Positions 11,962 through 22,700 of a DNA stretch of 64,000 bases are shown here, piece by piece (the stretch's first letter is position 1; each line of letters begins with the position of its first letter). The stretch is from Pezicula radicicola. Lineage: Eukaryota; Ascomycota; Leotiomycetes; Helotiales; Dermateaceae. The stretch is taken from positions 2,002,898 through 2,066,897 of the forward strand of contig PDUO01000002.1 of NCBI GenBank assembly GCA_003008705.1. Reading direction: 5' to 3'. The notes beneath the pieces were generated by a model that saw nothing but the letters and a program-made list of their open reading frames with translations, made no database searches and was not told the origin of the DNA. Both the position numbers and the translations under genes were made by a program.

Positions 11962-12798
11962 ATGCTTTTCACACCAATAATCGCCGCTGCCATCTTGGCT
12001 TCCTCCGCAGTCGCTGCTCCCAACTTCGCTAAACGCAATACGTCCTCCTCCACCTCAGCTCTTACAACTGCAACAACTCTTCACACAAAGGTAGCATCGA
12101 GTACAAGTGCCGGCTCAAGCACCAGTACTAGCACAAGCGCAGCAGCAACCACAACCAGCGCAGGCGGTCTCAGCCTAACAGCTCAACTCTTCCTAGCCGA
12201 CACAGCAGCCGACCGCTTCTCCCTTCTTCCCGACGACTCATCATTCCTCTTCGACTTCGGGAACCCAGCTCTCAAAGGAAAGGGAGGTAAAGGAGGCGAT
12301 CTCATAGCAGCAAACCGTAAAACCTTTCCTGCATTAGTCGGAACAGGCGCTGGTATGGCGGTCGGATTCCTCGGTCCCTGCGGATTTAATACTCCCCATG
12401 TCCATCCTCGATCCGTAGAACTTCAGATCGTAACTTCCGGAGCTCTTGTTACAGAGATGGTACCCGAGAATGGAGTTTTGAATGCAGATAAAACTCGACG
12501 GGTGATCAAGAACAACGTTACTGCGAACCAGATGACTCTATTCTATCAAGGCTCCCTGCATACGCAATTCAATCCAGCTTGTGAACCAGCTACTTTTGTT
12601 GCTGCGTTTGCGAGTGAGGATTTCGGAGCGGGTCAGATTGCTGATGAGCTTTTCTCGCTATCTCCTGATGTTGTGGAGGCGGCTTTTGGGCAGGCGATTG
12701 ATGGGGCTGATGTTGATACTTTCAAGGCGGCCATTCCTATTAGTATTGCAGAGGGTGTTGAACAGTGTCTTCAGACTTGTGGCATTGCTAAGAGGTAG
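11962..12798 (+). CDS. Secreted cupin / spherulin-1-like protein
   Basis: A single exon of 278 residues. Residues 1-19 are a signal peptide (MLFTPIIAAAILASSAVAA). Residues 27-68 form a Ser/Thr-rich, probably O-glycosylated linker. A germin-type cupin domain follows. Metal-ligand motif 1 is GFNTPHVHPRSVELQIVTSG, with His146, His148 and Glu153; motif 2 is GSLHTQFNP, with His200. Cys140, Cys207 and the final CLQTC could form disulfides. Relatives include Physarum spherulin-1A and plant germins; a catalytic activity cannot be assigned from sequence. The gene is tail-to-tail with the decayed NACHT gene. Confidence 0.85.
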   Translation: MLFTPIIAAAILASSAVAAPNFAKRNTSSSTSALTTATTLHTKVASSTSAGSSTSTSTSAAATTTSAGGLSLTAQLFLADTAADRFSLLPDDSSFLFDFGNPALKGKGGKGGDLIAANRKTFPALVGTGAGMAVGFLGPCGFNTPHVHPRSVELQIVTSGALVTEMVPENGVLNADKTRRVIKNNVTANQMTLFYQGSLHTQFNPACEPATFVAAFASEDFGAGQIADELFSLSPDVVEAAFGQAIDGADVDTFKAAIPISIAEGVEQCLQTCGIAKR

Positions 12799-13103
12799 AG
12801 ACGCGTGGTCTTGTTTTTAGCGGGCGGTGGCTGTGGTAGATTTTGTGGTAGCGATGCTTAAGATTTATTGATTTCTTTTTGTCGTTTTTAGAATTGCACT
12901 GCGATTGGCGTTTGTGTTTTGCTTAATGATATTGGGTTCTCGACTAGAGGTGTCGTGGATTGTGGCGGGACGGTCGTTCTCTTGGTAATAGCTATATGAG
13001 GAATGTCAATTGCTTTCTCATACATTATCCGTTCTGCCCTGACTTTTGTGTGACAAGAAGGTAAATCTTGATTAATGCCAAGGCTGAGGTATATTGGGGA
13101 TAT
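12799..13103. other. 3' flank of the cupin gene
   Basis: About 305 bp of T-rich 3' flank. The truncated NACHT frame does not continue into it in any phase. Confidence 0.5.
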
Positions 13104-14315
13104 TCACATTTGAAAAGTTTCCGCCATCTGTGACTGTCGCACTTCAACGCGCTTGATTATATGGAAGAAGAATGCCCGCAGGTCTGAAGGGAGGAAGTCG
13201 AGGCGTCTTTGCATATCTATAGTTTCGTCGTCGTCGGACAGGCCGTCTCGAAGTGATTGGACAACTAAGACAACCCAAAGAAAAACACCCTGGGCTTTCT
13301 CTACAACTTGACGTATAAGATCCATGTACCTCGTGTCTCTGGCTGCCAGTACACGGAAGCGTGCGTCTTCGGCGAGTTTGTCATTGACATACTCAGTGAT
13401 ATCACTGCGTGTCAGATCCTGAAGCATCAATTTGCGAGCTCCGTCTCCTCCGAATGCCTTTTCAAAGACGTGCCAGGGCCGACTAGATATACATATTTTG
13501 ATATGCGGTGCGTCCGAAATCTTCGTGAAGAGCTGGACAATATCGAAATGATCTTCACTGTACTCGTCTAATCTGTCAATAAAAAGACAAATCTTAATAC
13601 CAGTGCTTAACTGATTTCCGACCAGTTTCATAAAAGCTTCGAGCAGCTCTGAAGATGTCCATATCAAAGCTTTTGAATAAAATTTCCCTTTTTGTTGAAT
13701 CACGCTGTTGAATTTGGAGGAGCAGATATCTGGTATGAGTTCAGGGCACTGAATTGAGACTTGATACAGCAGGCCCTGAAGCATTGCTTCTTGTGATATT
13801 TGAGTGTGATCATTTCCAGCGTTCCAGAAGAAGTGGCAAGCCGTTACAAGCTTTTCGCTACCTGGTCAAGCCTCCACAGCATTTCGTGTATGAAAGTGGT
13901 ACCACAGGAATTTAACAAGCGTCGATTTACCAGATTCCGGCTTTCCAGCAAGCCAGTATATTCCAGTTTCGTGTTTCAGCCATTCTAGGAATCGTGGAAG
14001 CTCGCAGGTCCAGTCTGCGTCGGCTTTTTTTTGAATATCCATCTGGACGTCTTAAAGTGTTCTTCCTTAACCGCAGAGTGACGGGAGTCAAGAAAGTCAT
14101 AATATAGATTTTGAATTATTTTTAAAGACTCTGAAACCAGGTGACCTTCGCTAGTTAGCCGTCTCAGAGCAATTGACATCTCCGAGACATAAATTGGATC
14201 AACCTGGCTAGAATCTTTGACATCATCAAAGTTTATAGGAATCCATCAACTTGCCTAGCATACAGAGAACTTCGTTCCGGATGCAGTCTAGCTTTGCAGC
14301 TAGATCCGTTTCCAT
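13104..14315 (-). pseudogene. Decayed NACHT-domain (NLR-like) gene
   Basis: Read on the minus strand, the pieces make one NACHT NTPase. The N-terminal helices are METDLAAKLDCIRNEVL then SSQVDPIYVSEMSIALRRL. Walker A is GKPESGKST (13923-13950), followed by the SFFFW-like strand KLVTACHFFWNAG. Walker B is IKICLFIDRLDEY, followed by APHIKICISSRPWHVFE and VFLWVVLVVQSLRDGL. Lesions: a frameshift near the A8 run before the Walker A exon, another near 14245, and an in-frame TGA at 13866-13868 where relatives have Trp. The C-terminus is truncated just after AETFQM, where relatives continue. Intact fungal members usually couple such a NACHT to HET or other effector domains in heterokaryon incompatibility; no effector or repeat domain remains here. 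Confidence 0.75.
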
Positions 14316-14957
14316 TCTGTGACTCTCAATAATCATCAGGCTTCCTATCTAGGCGCAGCATACATACTGCACCTTAGCGAATGAATACTTCCCATCTTTG
14401 AACTGATGCGTGCAGCAGCCAATAATGAGAACTATATTACACTCCGGCCTTTTTCTTCGGTTGTGGTTGGTCGGAAGACTGTGCTTCCTTGTCTTTTCCA
14501 TCAACATTTAGAAGAAAGTCGATGCTGTATTTCTCAAAATTCCTCTGGTAGATTTGGGCTCGGCATACGGAGTACTGCTGAAAACAACATAGAGTTAGAA
14601 ATGTAAATTATCCCGGGTATGGCGATACGGGGCAAGCATGAAGCTGAGTCTTCAACCTGCTCTAGTTTTTATGTACTCTGGTTTTTATAGAATAGAATCA
14701 TGATATCGCATCGCACTTGCGGCTGGGGCTGGTAGTCCATATAGTCAAAAACTGGACTATTCGTACACTTTCTAGGAGTCGAAAGGCGCACACTTTTTTG
14801 TTAGCTCTCAGTATTGTGAAACTGGTCAACTCGACTTAAGATGCTCAAAGGCATCCAGGACACCGAGACAATAACCAAGGGATAGCCGTAAAAGTACGAT
14901 GAGTGGAGGCTTTTCTGTTTCTGAGTCGATACGGCATATGTTGCATTAAAATATAGG
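14316..14957. other. Intergenic between the NACHT relic and ISA2
   Basis: 642 bp. No gene seen. The NACHT promoter would have been here, and the 3' end of ISA2 lies at the right edge. Confidence 0.5.
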
Positions 14958-15747
14958 CTAGCCCTTGATGTCGAAGCTAGTTCCGCAACCACAACTACTT
15001 GTCGCAAGTGGATTATCCACGATCTTGAACTGACTTCCGATTAACTCCATGGTATAATCAATCTTGCTACCCTTCAACAATTCTAGACTTGGCAAATCCA
15101 TTACTACCTTTGCACCGGATCCATCTTCCGCTGCAAACACTGTATCTTCTTCGTCTAGTTTTCCTGTGCTCTCACCTGCCGGCTTTACATTGGGATTGGA
15201 AGATGAAGTGTTAAGCGCTGGCGAAGCTTCTTCTTGGATGGCGTCGGAGGAAGAGTTTAGAGATGGAAGAGTTGTGAGAGACATTAAGTATTGAAAGCCG
15301 TGACAACCGCCGCTTTCTACTTGAATTCGGAGAGCTAAGTTAGGATTCGCATCTTTGGCCATGATTTCCCTGAGGCGCTATTTGGGGCAGAGTCAGCTTG
15401 TATTCGATAATGGTATATTTAAAGCCATTAGTACATACATTGGAAGCACGAGGTGTGATTTCAACGGACATATCATTGCCATCATCATCCTGACGCGGAT
15501 TGACGATGGCACTTGTTTGCCGCTGAGAAGATGTGGCAAATGATCTTGATATGGGTCGCGTCTTTGAGTATTGCCTTGGGAAGTAATGCGGCGTCCTTGA
15601 GAGCGGACAGCTTGGAATTAGGAAATCGGGTGGAGGCGTGGTGTGGATAGCTCTTCGGGGTGCAAGTTGGAGGAAAGCTCGAGCTGCGGAGGCGGGCTGT
15701 CTACTTGTGCGTCGGAGACAGCTCTGGGTTAGAGACTGTGCTGCCAT
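14958..15747 (-). CDS. ISA2: Mitochondrial iron-sulfur assembly protein Isa2
   Basis: Minus-strand exons 15439..15747 and 14958..15377 give 242 residues. Residues 1 to about 65 are rich in Arg, Ser and Ala and lack acidic residues, as in a mitochondrial presequence. The A-type carrier domain follows, with the three conserved cysteines in ESGGCHGFQY (Cys128) and SSCGCGTSFDI (Cys232, Cys234). Isa1 and Isa2 work with Iba57 to build 4Fe-4S clusters in the matrix. A low-complexity acidic insert (about residues 145-190) separates the Cys sites and is longer than in yeast. A RIP-killed transposon begins only 138 bp upstream of the start codon. Confidence 0.9.
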
Positions 15748-15884
15748 GATGACGAAATTAAACGTGGAGGGGTTGGGACTCTTGAGAGTAAGGTTGGTTA
15801 ATGATGATGCTTTTGGTAGGAAGGTACGAAGGCTAGATTCATTGGTATTGGGGCTGGTCCAAGCGTTTTTAGTCATGTGACCTA

Positions 15885-15894
15885 AATAACCTCA
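15885..15894 (+). repeat. Left terminal inverted repeat of the transposon
   Basis: AATAACCTCA, the exact reverse complement of TGAGGTTATT at 17290-17299. Confidence 0.6.
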
Positions 15895-15945
15895 CTTGTA
15901 ATTTATACTATTCTGAACTTCTAGCCTATATTATCAGCCACTATA

Positions 15946-17235
15946 ATGCCTAAACACCCATATCTTGATGAAGCTGACAAGGGAGCCTTCCTTGGGTGTA
16001 TTGACGATGGAATGGACATTCTGCCAGCTGTAAAGAGAGCTAAAATACATCCAACAACAGTGCGACGAATTAAGAAAGCTTCAGACGACATTCAAATATA
16101 CAACGATAGCTACAACCTTCCTCCTCCTTCAATATACGATCGGGTAGCTGTTCAGCCAAAGCCAGGGAAGAAACATATTATATCTGAGATAGCTGGGAAT
16201 CAATTAAAGGAAGCTATTGAGTAGGATCGACATCATCGAGAGATGGGACAATATAAGGTTGTACAAGAGCTTGGAATTCCGGGATCTATATCTACTATTC
16301 GGAGGGAGATGAAGGTATACAATGTTAATCGAGTTAAACCTACGAAGAAGCTCGCCCTTACAGATATATAAGAAGCCCAACGATATGAGATTGTACTATC
16401 GCGGAAGCATTGGATATTAGATGATTGGAAAAGGGTAGTATGGATAGATGAAGCTGTAATACTAGTTGGAGAATACCGGGGTAAGTATTTAATATCACGG
16501 ATACCAGATGATAAGTACGACAAGGATTGTATTGAGGTTAGGTATAATAACTATAGCGAGGCAATGTTTTGGGGTTCATTTTCGTACGATTACAAAGGGC
16601 CTTGTTATGTCTACCTTAAAGAAACACCTGAATAAAAAACGAAATACCAAGATATTATCAACGAATATAATATAGTTTTACTACTATATAAATAAGTAGA
16701 ATAGACCCGTCTATAAGCTAAGGATGTTCTTAAGTGGCAGAGGCTTAGAAGAAAGAAGCCAGGTAAGCCGGCGACATGGGAGGTATTTTGGAAGAAAGAG
16801 ATGATGAAAAGAGGATAAAGTAAGGGAGGGATTGATTTTATAAGGTATCATCAAGAGGTTGTTGTTCCTAAGCTTATTCCATTTATGGATAGACTTAATT
16901 CGATGGATAAACCACCTTTTATTCTCCAACAAGATGGTGCCCCATCTCATACAAGTCAATATACCTCTCTATTATTCGAACAGAAGGGCTATCTATTACA
17001 CGAATACCCTGGGAATTCACCTGATATGAATGCAATCGAATACGTCTAGATACCAATGAGAATAGCTATTATAAATATATGGAATCGGCCTCATACATTA
17101 GAATGGACAGAAAGGGCATGGTATATAGAATGGGATAAAATAGATCAAGATATAATACGGGAATGGGTTTCTAGATAAATGGATATTAATCAAAGGATCT
17201 TAGACGATGAGGGAGGCAATAAATTTCATGGATAG
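15946..17235 (+). pseudogene. Tc1/mariner transposase with nine RIP-type stops
   Basis: One uninterrupted phase from ATG 15946 to TAG 17233-17235 (430 codons) reads as a transposase if nine stops are ignored: 16222, 16369, 16633, 16693, 16702, 16714, 16816, 17047 and 17176. The N-terminus MPKHPYLDEADKGAFLGCID leads into a helix-turn-helix (AVKRAKIHPTTVRRIKKA). The catalytic motifs are VVWIDEAV (first Asp), FILQQDGAPSH (second Asp) and YPGNSPDMNAIEYV (third acidic residue, probably the Glu). Eight stops are TAA/TAG where CAA/CAG fits; the one at 17047 sits where relatives have the Trp after PIE..V and is TGG to TAG. All are single CpA-to-TpA changes on one strand or the other, the classic RIP signature. 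Confidence 0.88.
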
Positions 17236-17289
17236 AGGCTAAATTACTATTGCTATTGCTATTAGAAATAGAGGTAATTTATATGATTT

Positions 17290-17299
17290 TGAGGTTATT
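17290..17299 (-). repeat. Right terminal inverted repeat of the transposon
   Basis: TGAGGTTATT, the reverse complement of the left end at 15885-15894. Confidence 0.6.
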
Positions 17300-17937
17300 C
17301 CCAGTGCACGGACCAGCCCCAATACCAATGAATCTAGCCTTCGTAGAGTTGAGGATTAGTAACTGTACCTGTACCTGTAAGTTCATGATGGCGGTGAGAG
17401 GTAAGGCGGCAGAATCAAGTCACATTCACATTCACATTCACCAAATCTCGCATCGCATCACGTCAAATCCTTGCAACGCCTTCCAACTAGAATGCACATA
17501 TAGCTATTGTATATCGCACCACCCCCAGTGCCTTGAATGTAACCAGTCCCTACCGCCATAATTAGGTTAAATGCAAGTGCAGAATGATGCGATGCGTGTG
17601 TCTGTGCCGCATGCCTGCCTGCCTGCCTATGGGTGGTTGGTGGTGGAGGACAATTACCAAGCACGCCACTCATTCGCATTCAGTAGTTGAAATCCGAGGA
17701 TGAAAACCATCTCAATATATAAGTTCACACTTTCCCCCACATCTGTCATCTGTCTTTTCTTCCTTCTTCCTTCTTCCTTCTCCCATCAACATTCCTCCTC
17801 ACCTTACCTACCTTTCTCTGTCTCGAACTCACTCTTCCGTTTGAGTATCTTAAGAGCTACTTCACTAGTACAACGGCCTCCCTAAAGGCACTCATCAAAA
17901 CCATTTTAAAAAGCAATAAGCCACTTGATCAATCAGA
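17300..17937. promoter_or_regulatory. Promoter region of the SDR gene, low-complexity
   Basis: It holds short simple repeats: CATTCA near 17424, GCCT near 17612 and CTTCCTT near 17760. A TATATAA box lies at 17716-17722, 216 bp before the SDR start, followed by a strongly pyrimidine-rich leader. Confidence 0.5.
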
Positions 17938-19033
17938 ATGGTTTCAATTAAAGACGTCCGCAGCTCCAACGCGACCCTGAAATCCCAGGCCCCAGGAAAA
18001 GTCGCCTTCTTCGCAGGAGCAACAAGTGGAATCGGCCTAGGAACTCTCAAGCAATTTGCCAGGTTATCAAACAAACCAAAAGCCTACATAGTAGGAAGAT
18101 CCCAAAAGGCAGCTGCTCCTCTCTTGGAAGAGCTCAAGTCTTTGAATCCAGACGGTACCTATATTTTCATCGAGACGGAGATCTCTTTGATCAAGAACGT
18201 GGACATCGTTAGTGAAGAAGTCAAGAGCAAAGAGACGAAATTAGATATCTTATTTCTATCCCCAGGCTACCTGAGTTTTGATGGAAGAAATGGTTAGTCA
18301 CTTTCTCCCTCGAATCAAAACGAGCTTCCCAATTAACAAAAAAAAAACAGAATCCTCGGAAGGAATTGACATCCCTCACGCCCTCCGCTATTACTCACGT
18401 CTTCGCTTTGTTTACAACTTCCTCCCACTCCTAAACGCCAGCCCCTCAGGTCGGGTGGTATCCATCCTTGCAGGCGGCCAAGAATCACCCCTAGATGTCA
18501 ACGACCTTGAAGTCCGTAAAGACTTCTCCCTAATGAAAGCCGCGACGAACGGAACCACGCAAACAACTCTCGCTTTTGAGGAACTTGCAAAAGCTAATCC
18601 CAAAATCTCATTTGTTCACAAGTACCCTGGACTTGTGGATTCGGGCGTCGTTGATCGTCTCCTCCAGACAGCTCCCGGATTCTGGTATTACCCGGCGGCG
18701 GTAGCCCGATTCGTTGTGGTGCCTATCATTAAATTGTTCTCGACTACGATTGACGAGGCAGGGGAAAGAGGTGTGTTTATTGCAACATCCTCACGCTATC
18801 CACCTTCAGAACCCGGCAGCGAAGGAACTAGCGTGGCTCTTCCAAAAGGTGTTGAGGTTGCTCAGCCTTCGGAGATAGTGGAGGGCAAGGGAAACGGAGT
18901 TTATAGACTTAATGCGGTGGATGATAGTGTGGTAGATGACAAGGTTCTGGGTCCTTACAGAACTGACGGAACAAGGGAAAAGGTATGGGAGTCTACAAAT
19001 TCGGTGTGGGATAGAGCTATTGGAAGGGCTTGA
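17938..19033 (+). CDS. Short-chain dehydrogenase/reductase-like protein, atypical active site
   Basis: Exons 17938..18292 and 18351..19033 (58-nt intron, GTTAGT donor) give 345 residues. A Rossmann fold is indicated by GKVAFFAGATSGIGLG (residues 20-35, with Ala26 in place of the usual Thr of TGxxxGIG) and by LDILFLSPGYLSF. The position of the catalytic YxxxK motif reads FSLMKAA, so Tyr is replaced by Phe. SFVHKYPGLVDSGVVDRLL is the usual post-active-site segment of this fungal subfamily. The protein may be a poor catalyst, a non-enzymatic relative, or use another residue. The substrate is unknown. No biosynthetic-cluster neighbours are seen. Confidence 0.8.
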
Positions 19034-19776
19034 TTGTGTCTGTATGTTCCTGGTACTTCGTAGCGTTTTGCATTATTGTTATCGACTCGATGGTTAGTTT
19101 TCCGGTATTAATAAAAGTTACTTCAGCTTCCAATCCTAATCTTCAATCCACACCTCCAGAAAGGATTCGTTTCATATTCCTGCCAAACCTGATGTCTTAC
19201 AATGAGAGCCAAATGAAACAATCCGACACTCAGAACTTTTAGATAAAGTTACAGAAGAAGGTCAATTAAAGTTTGTGGTTTTAAATGAAACCCTTGTTTT
19301 TTAAACAAGTATAAAAGGAGTGTGTTTGCTTGGTTGTATGCCTGGCGTTGGTTCTCAGAAAGTGCCTCCTAAGTGGGGGTGGTTTTGTGTTGCTGGCTCA
19401 ATGATGAGTTAGGTTTGTTGGCTGGCTGGACGAGCGAGTTCGAAAAAAGGACGTAGGAGAAGGAGCACCAGGTTTCTTGGGCTACAAACAGACCCTCACT
19501 TGCGTGTTTCTTCGTGGAAATTACCTCATTTTGTAAATGACGTTCAAATCCGGTGTAGTAAACCATAAATTCGAAGATACTCCCACAAGGTAGGCAAGGT
19601 ATAGATAATAGCAACAAAGCACTTTTATCTACCTAGCTACCAACTATCCTTATCATCTACGCTATTCCATGCCTAAGAAAGTTTCGATCACCGTCATCCG
19701 GATAATCATGTACTTTCATGAATACTCCAAACAGAACCATAAGCCAAACACAAAGATATTATATAGTAAGGTAAAC
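19034..19776. other. Convergent intergenic region, SDR / GDH2
   Basis: 743 bp holding the two 3' ends. No gene seen. Confidence 0.5.
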
Positions 19777-22700
19777 TCATTGAATCTTAGCCATTCTCTT
19801 CGACATACTATACTGTTTATTAGAGAAGTTCTTGGCCAAAGGATTAGGGAAACAGGGGGACTTACAAGTCAAAGAATGCAAACTGGCTAGGCGAGCTACC
19901 GAATTCGTATACGAAGCGACTGGCAAGATAACTACCAAAGATAGCACGCAGGTAGCTGTCCGGAACCCGTTTAATGATGAGATCTAGTCCAATCTTCTGC
20001 AAGAGGAGCTTAGGCAAAGCATCTTCTAAGACCGAATTTCTCAACTTCTCCTTTTGCCACAAATCTGTCTTTTGCAACTCTTCGTCTAACTTCGTGATGG
20101 CGACGCTGAGTGTGTCACTTAGTGTGCTGCGTGGGAGCTTCGTCTGCTCGTGTTCTCTCCAAATGGCCTCGAATTCAAGTCTTGCATTCTCCATAATGGT
20201 GGCTTGGACTTCTTTGACGTAAGCCTTGTAAAATTCCGGGGCTTGGCCATCACGCCCGACACACATGTTTTCTTCGAAGCCCTTATCGTCGAAGCTCAAA
20301 CTTGCAAGAACCTCAAGAGATGAAGACGTCACACCGCCTTTGTTAGCGGATGCATCTTTGAACAAAACACAACCGGCCGCTTCAAGACGGATCTTCGCGT
20401 CTTGCGTGATGAATAGATTGGCGCCTTCAACAATGTAAGGGATCGTGGACTTGCCATCTTTGATGAGCTTGCCCACGCTGGAGAGATCAATAGACTCAGG
20501 GCCTAGAATAATTAGTCAATCGTTCATGTTCAAGCACGATAGGGGTTTGCTTACGTCCACCACATGGAACAAATGAATCGGTCAATCCAGTCTCGCGCAA
20601 ATGGAAAGTGTTACGGAAGAGGGTACCGTTACTAATGACGTCGCCGTTTGGAAGTCTGACATTGTTCTCATCCACAAGAACACGGTAACCAGCCTTGGAG
20701 AGCTTGGAGACATCAAACTGAGAGATCATAACTCTCTTCTTAGCGAGACGGATTAATTCATCACGATTAATTCCATTAGGATCGACTAGGACACCAGATC
20801 CTGTGATAGAATTAGTAAATTTCTGACAAGGGGGCTACTTATTGTGACTTACCATCCACAATTGAAGTGTACTTCTCATTACTAAGCAGTATCTCGTTGC
20901 TGCCAAGATCACCATCAGGACCTGGACATTCTCAGAGTTAGTAATACTTCTTTAGGGTGCATTTAAGAGTACAAGACATGATTCACGAGTTTTGACACAT
21001 GTCCTAAGTCTAGAGACTTGTCTTAAAGCTCATGAGCCAACCTAGATGAAAAAAATATGGTCTGAACCTACCTCCGGTCTGCATCTTTCTAACTCTGCTT
21101 GGATCAAGCTCGAGCTTACGGTAGATACCCTTCACAAACTCGCGGACAGACAATGTGGTCATACCGTAAGCATCATGAGGAATGCCACCAAGTTTGGGGG
21201 ACTTTCCTGTAAAGAAAGACTTCCACCAAGGGGCGCCACGCTTACGGGCATGTTCCGTAGCCCAATCCACAAGATCAGCAGTATTCTCGTCAGGCCCCAT
21301 AAAGAGAATCTCTTGTTTTCCGTACAAGTCCACAATAGGGTTCTTGATACCTGGAGAGGTAGCTGGTAGGAGGAGATCCATGATGCTGTCGATGTACTTC
21401 TCGAAGGCAACGCTCCCTTTGTCTTGCTGCTGAGCATCAAGCAGGATCACGCCCTTGGAACCACCTTCGGGGATATCCTTGTTCTTCCGTTGTTGTGTAT
21501 TGGCCAATCCGTAGTTTTCATCAAACATAGATCTAGCGTTGATCGAATATGCTTCTCTATTTCTTGACTTAACAATACGAATACCGCCACGTGCAATGTC
21601 GCGGAATCGTAGATGGAATCCTCGGAACTCTGAGCCGATGACCAAAAACATGCCGTACAATGGCTGGGGATACTCAATTTCTGGTAGGAAACTTGGGTTT
21701 AGACGAAAGCTCAAAGCGACCTTCGTGGGCGTGAAGAAATTTGTCTTCAGAAGAGCGCTGTTGAAATAACGAATGGCTGTCATGACCATCTCCTCATGTT
21801 CATTGTTGACCGCCTTGGAGATGACATCCTTCAGTTGAGCATCGGATAATACTTCAGCTGATGGTGTAGGTGGGACGAAGTCCTCTTCAAATTCAGTACT
21901 TGCACCGAGATGCGTACTAGCGAAGGAAGAGTACAATGAACGGATCAGCTGTGGGTGCAGGTTTATAATCTCCAGGATGTATTCCGCGGTGAAGGTCTCT
22001 GTGCGTAGTCGACGCTTAATCTTGGACAAGATCTCAGCATGAAGGGAAATTCTTGGATCTAAGGCAGAGACTAGAGAGGCATACTCGGAACCTGTGTAAA
22101 AGTTAGCGATTGGAAGCTCGCGTAATTAATACGAAGCTTACCGAGACGGTTGAGGAAATGTTGGACAAACACCCATACACAATGAGCATAAGTAGTCTCT
22201 TGCAAGCTGAGGCGACCGACTGCAAATTGAGACTGGAGTTGGTTGTGGGGAATGCAATAGAGCAAGGAAATTTCTTTCGTAATCTGTTGAGGTGTCAGGA
22301 TCATAACTTTCCCAGAGTATATCGAATGTTACTCACCTGATATATGGATTGCGAAAGAGGTGGATACTTGATATTCGTATCTAAGGTCGTCGCTGGGCGA
22401 AGATAGAGAGACATCACGGTGATGCCATTGGAGAACTGCTCAACATATTTCCTCGAGCTTGTCACTCCGTAATAATGGTACAAATCACTGAGGGAGCTGA
22501 AAAGGCCCAGCGCAGTCCGGCGACGGAAAGCAACAACCAATCGTTTCTCCTTTGAACCTTCGATGTCGAAGACCTCAATGACTGGTCCGGTTCTTGATAC
22601 CGCAAGTCCCATTATCTCGCCATAGATTTGTTTGGTGTTCTTAGTTGCCTTGGCAAGGAACATCTGATCGGCAACTAGCTCTAGCCGAGTCTCGTCAGGG

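Larger units (their letters stand above)
15885..17299 (+). mobile_element. Tc1/mariner-type DNA transposon, RIP-inactivated
   Basis: About 1.4 kb. The left end begins AATAACCTCA (15885-15894) and the right end finishes TGAGGTTATT (17290-17299), a perfect 10-bp terminal inverted repeat; the next bases are also weakly complementary. A TA target duplication is not clearly visible, so exact ends may be off by a few bases. The interior is AT-rich and encodes one transposase with DDE-type motifs and nine stop codons. Confidence 0.8.
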
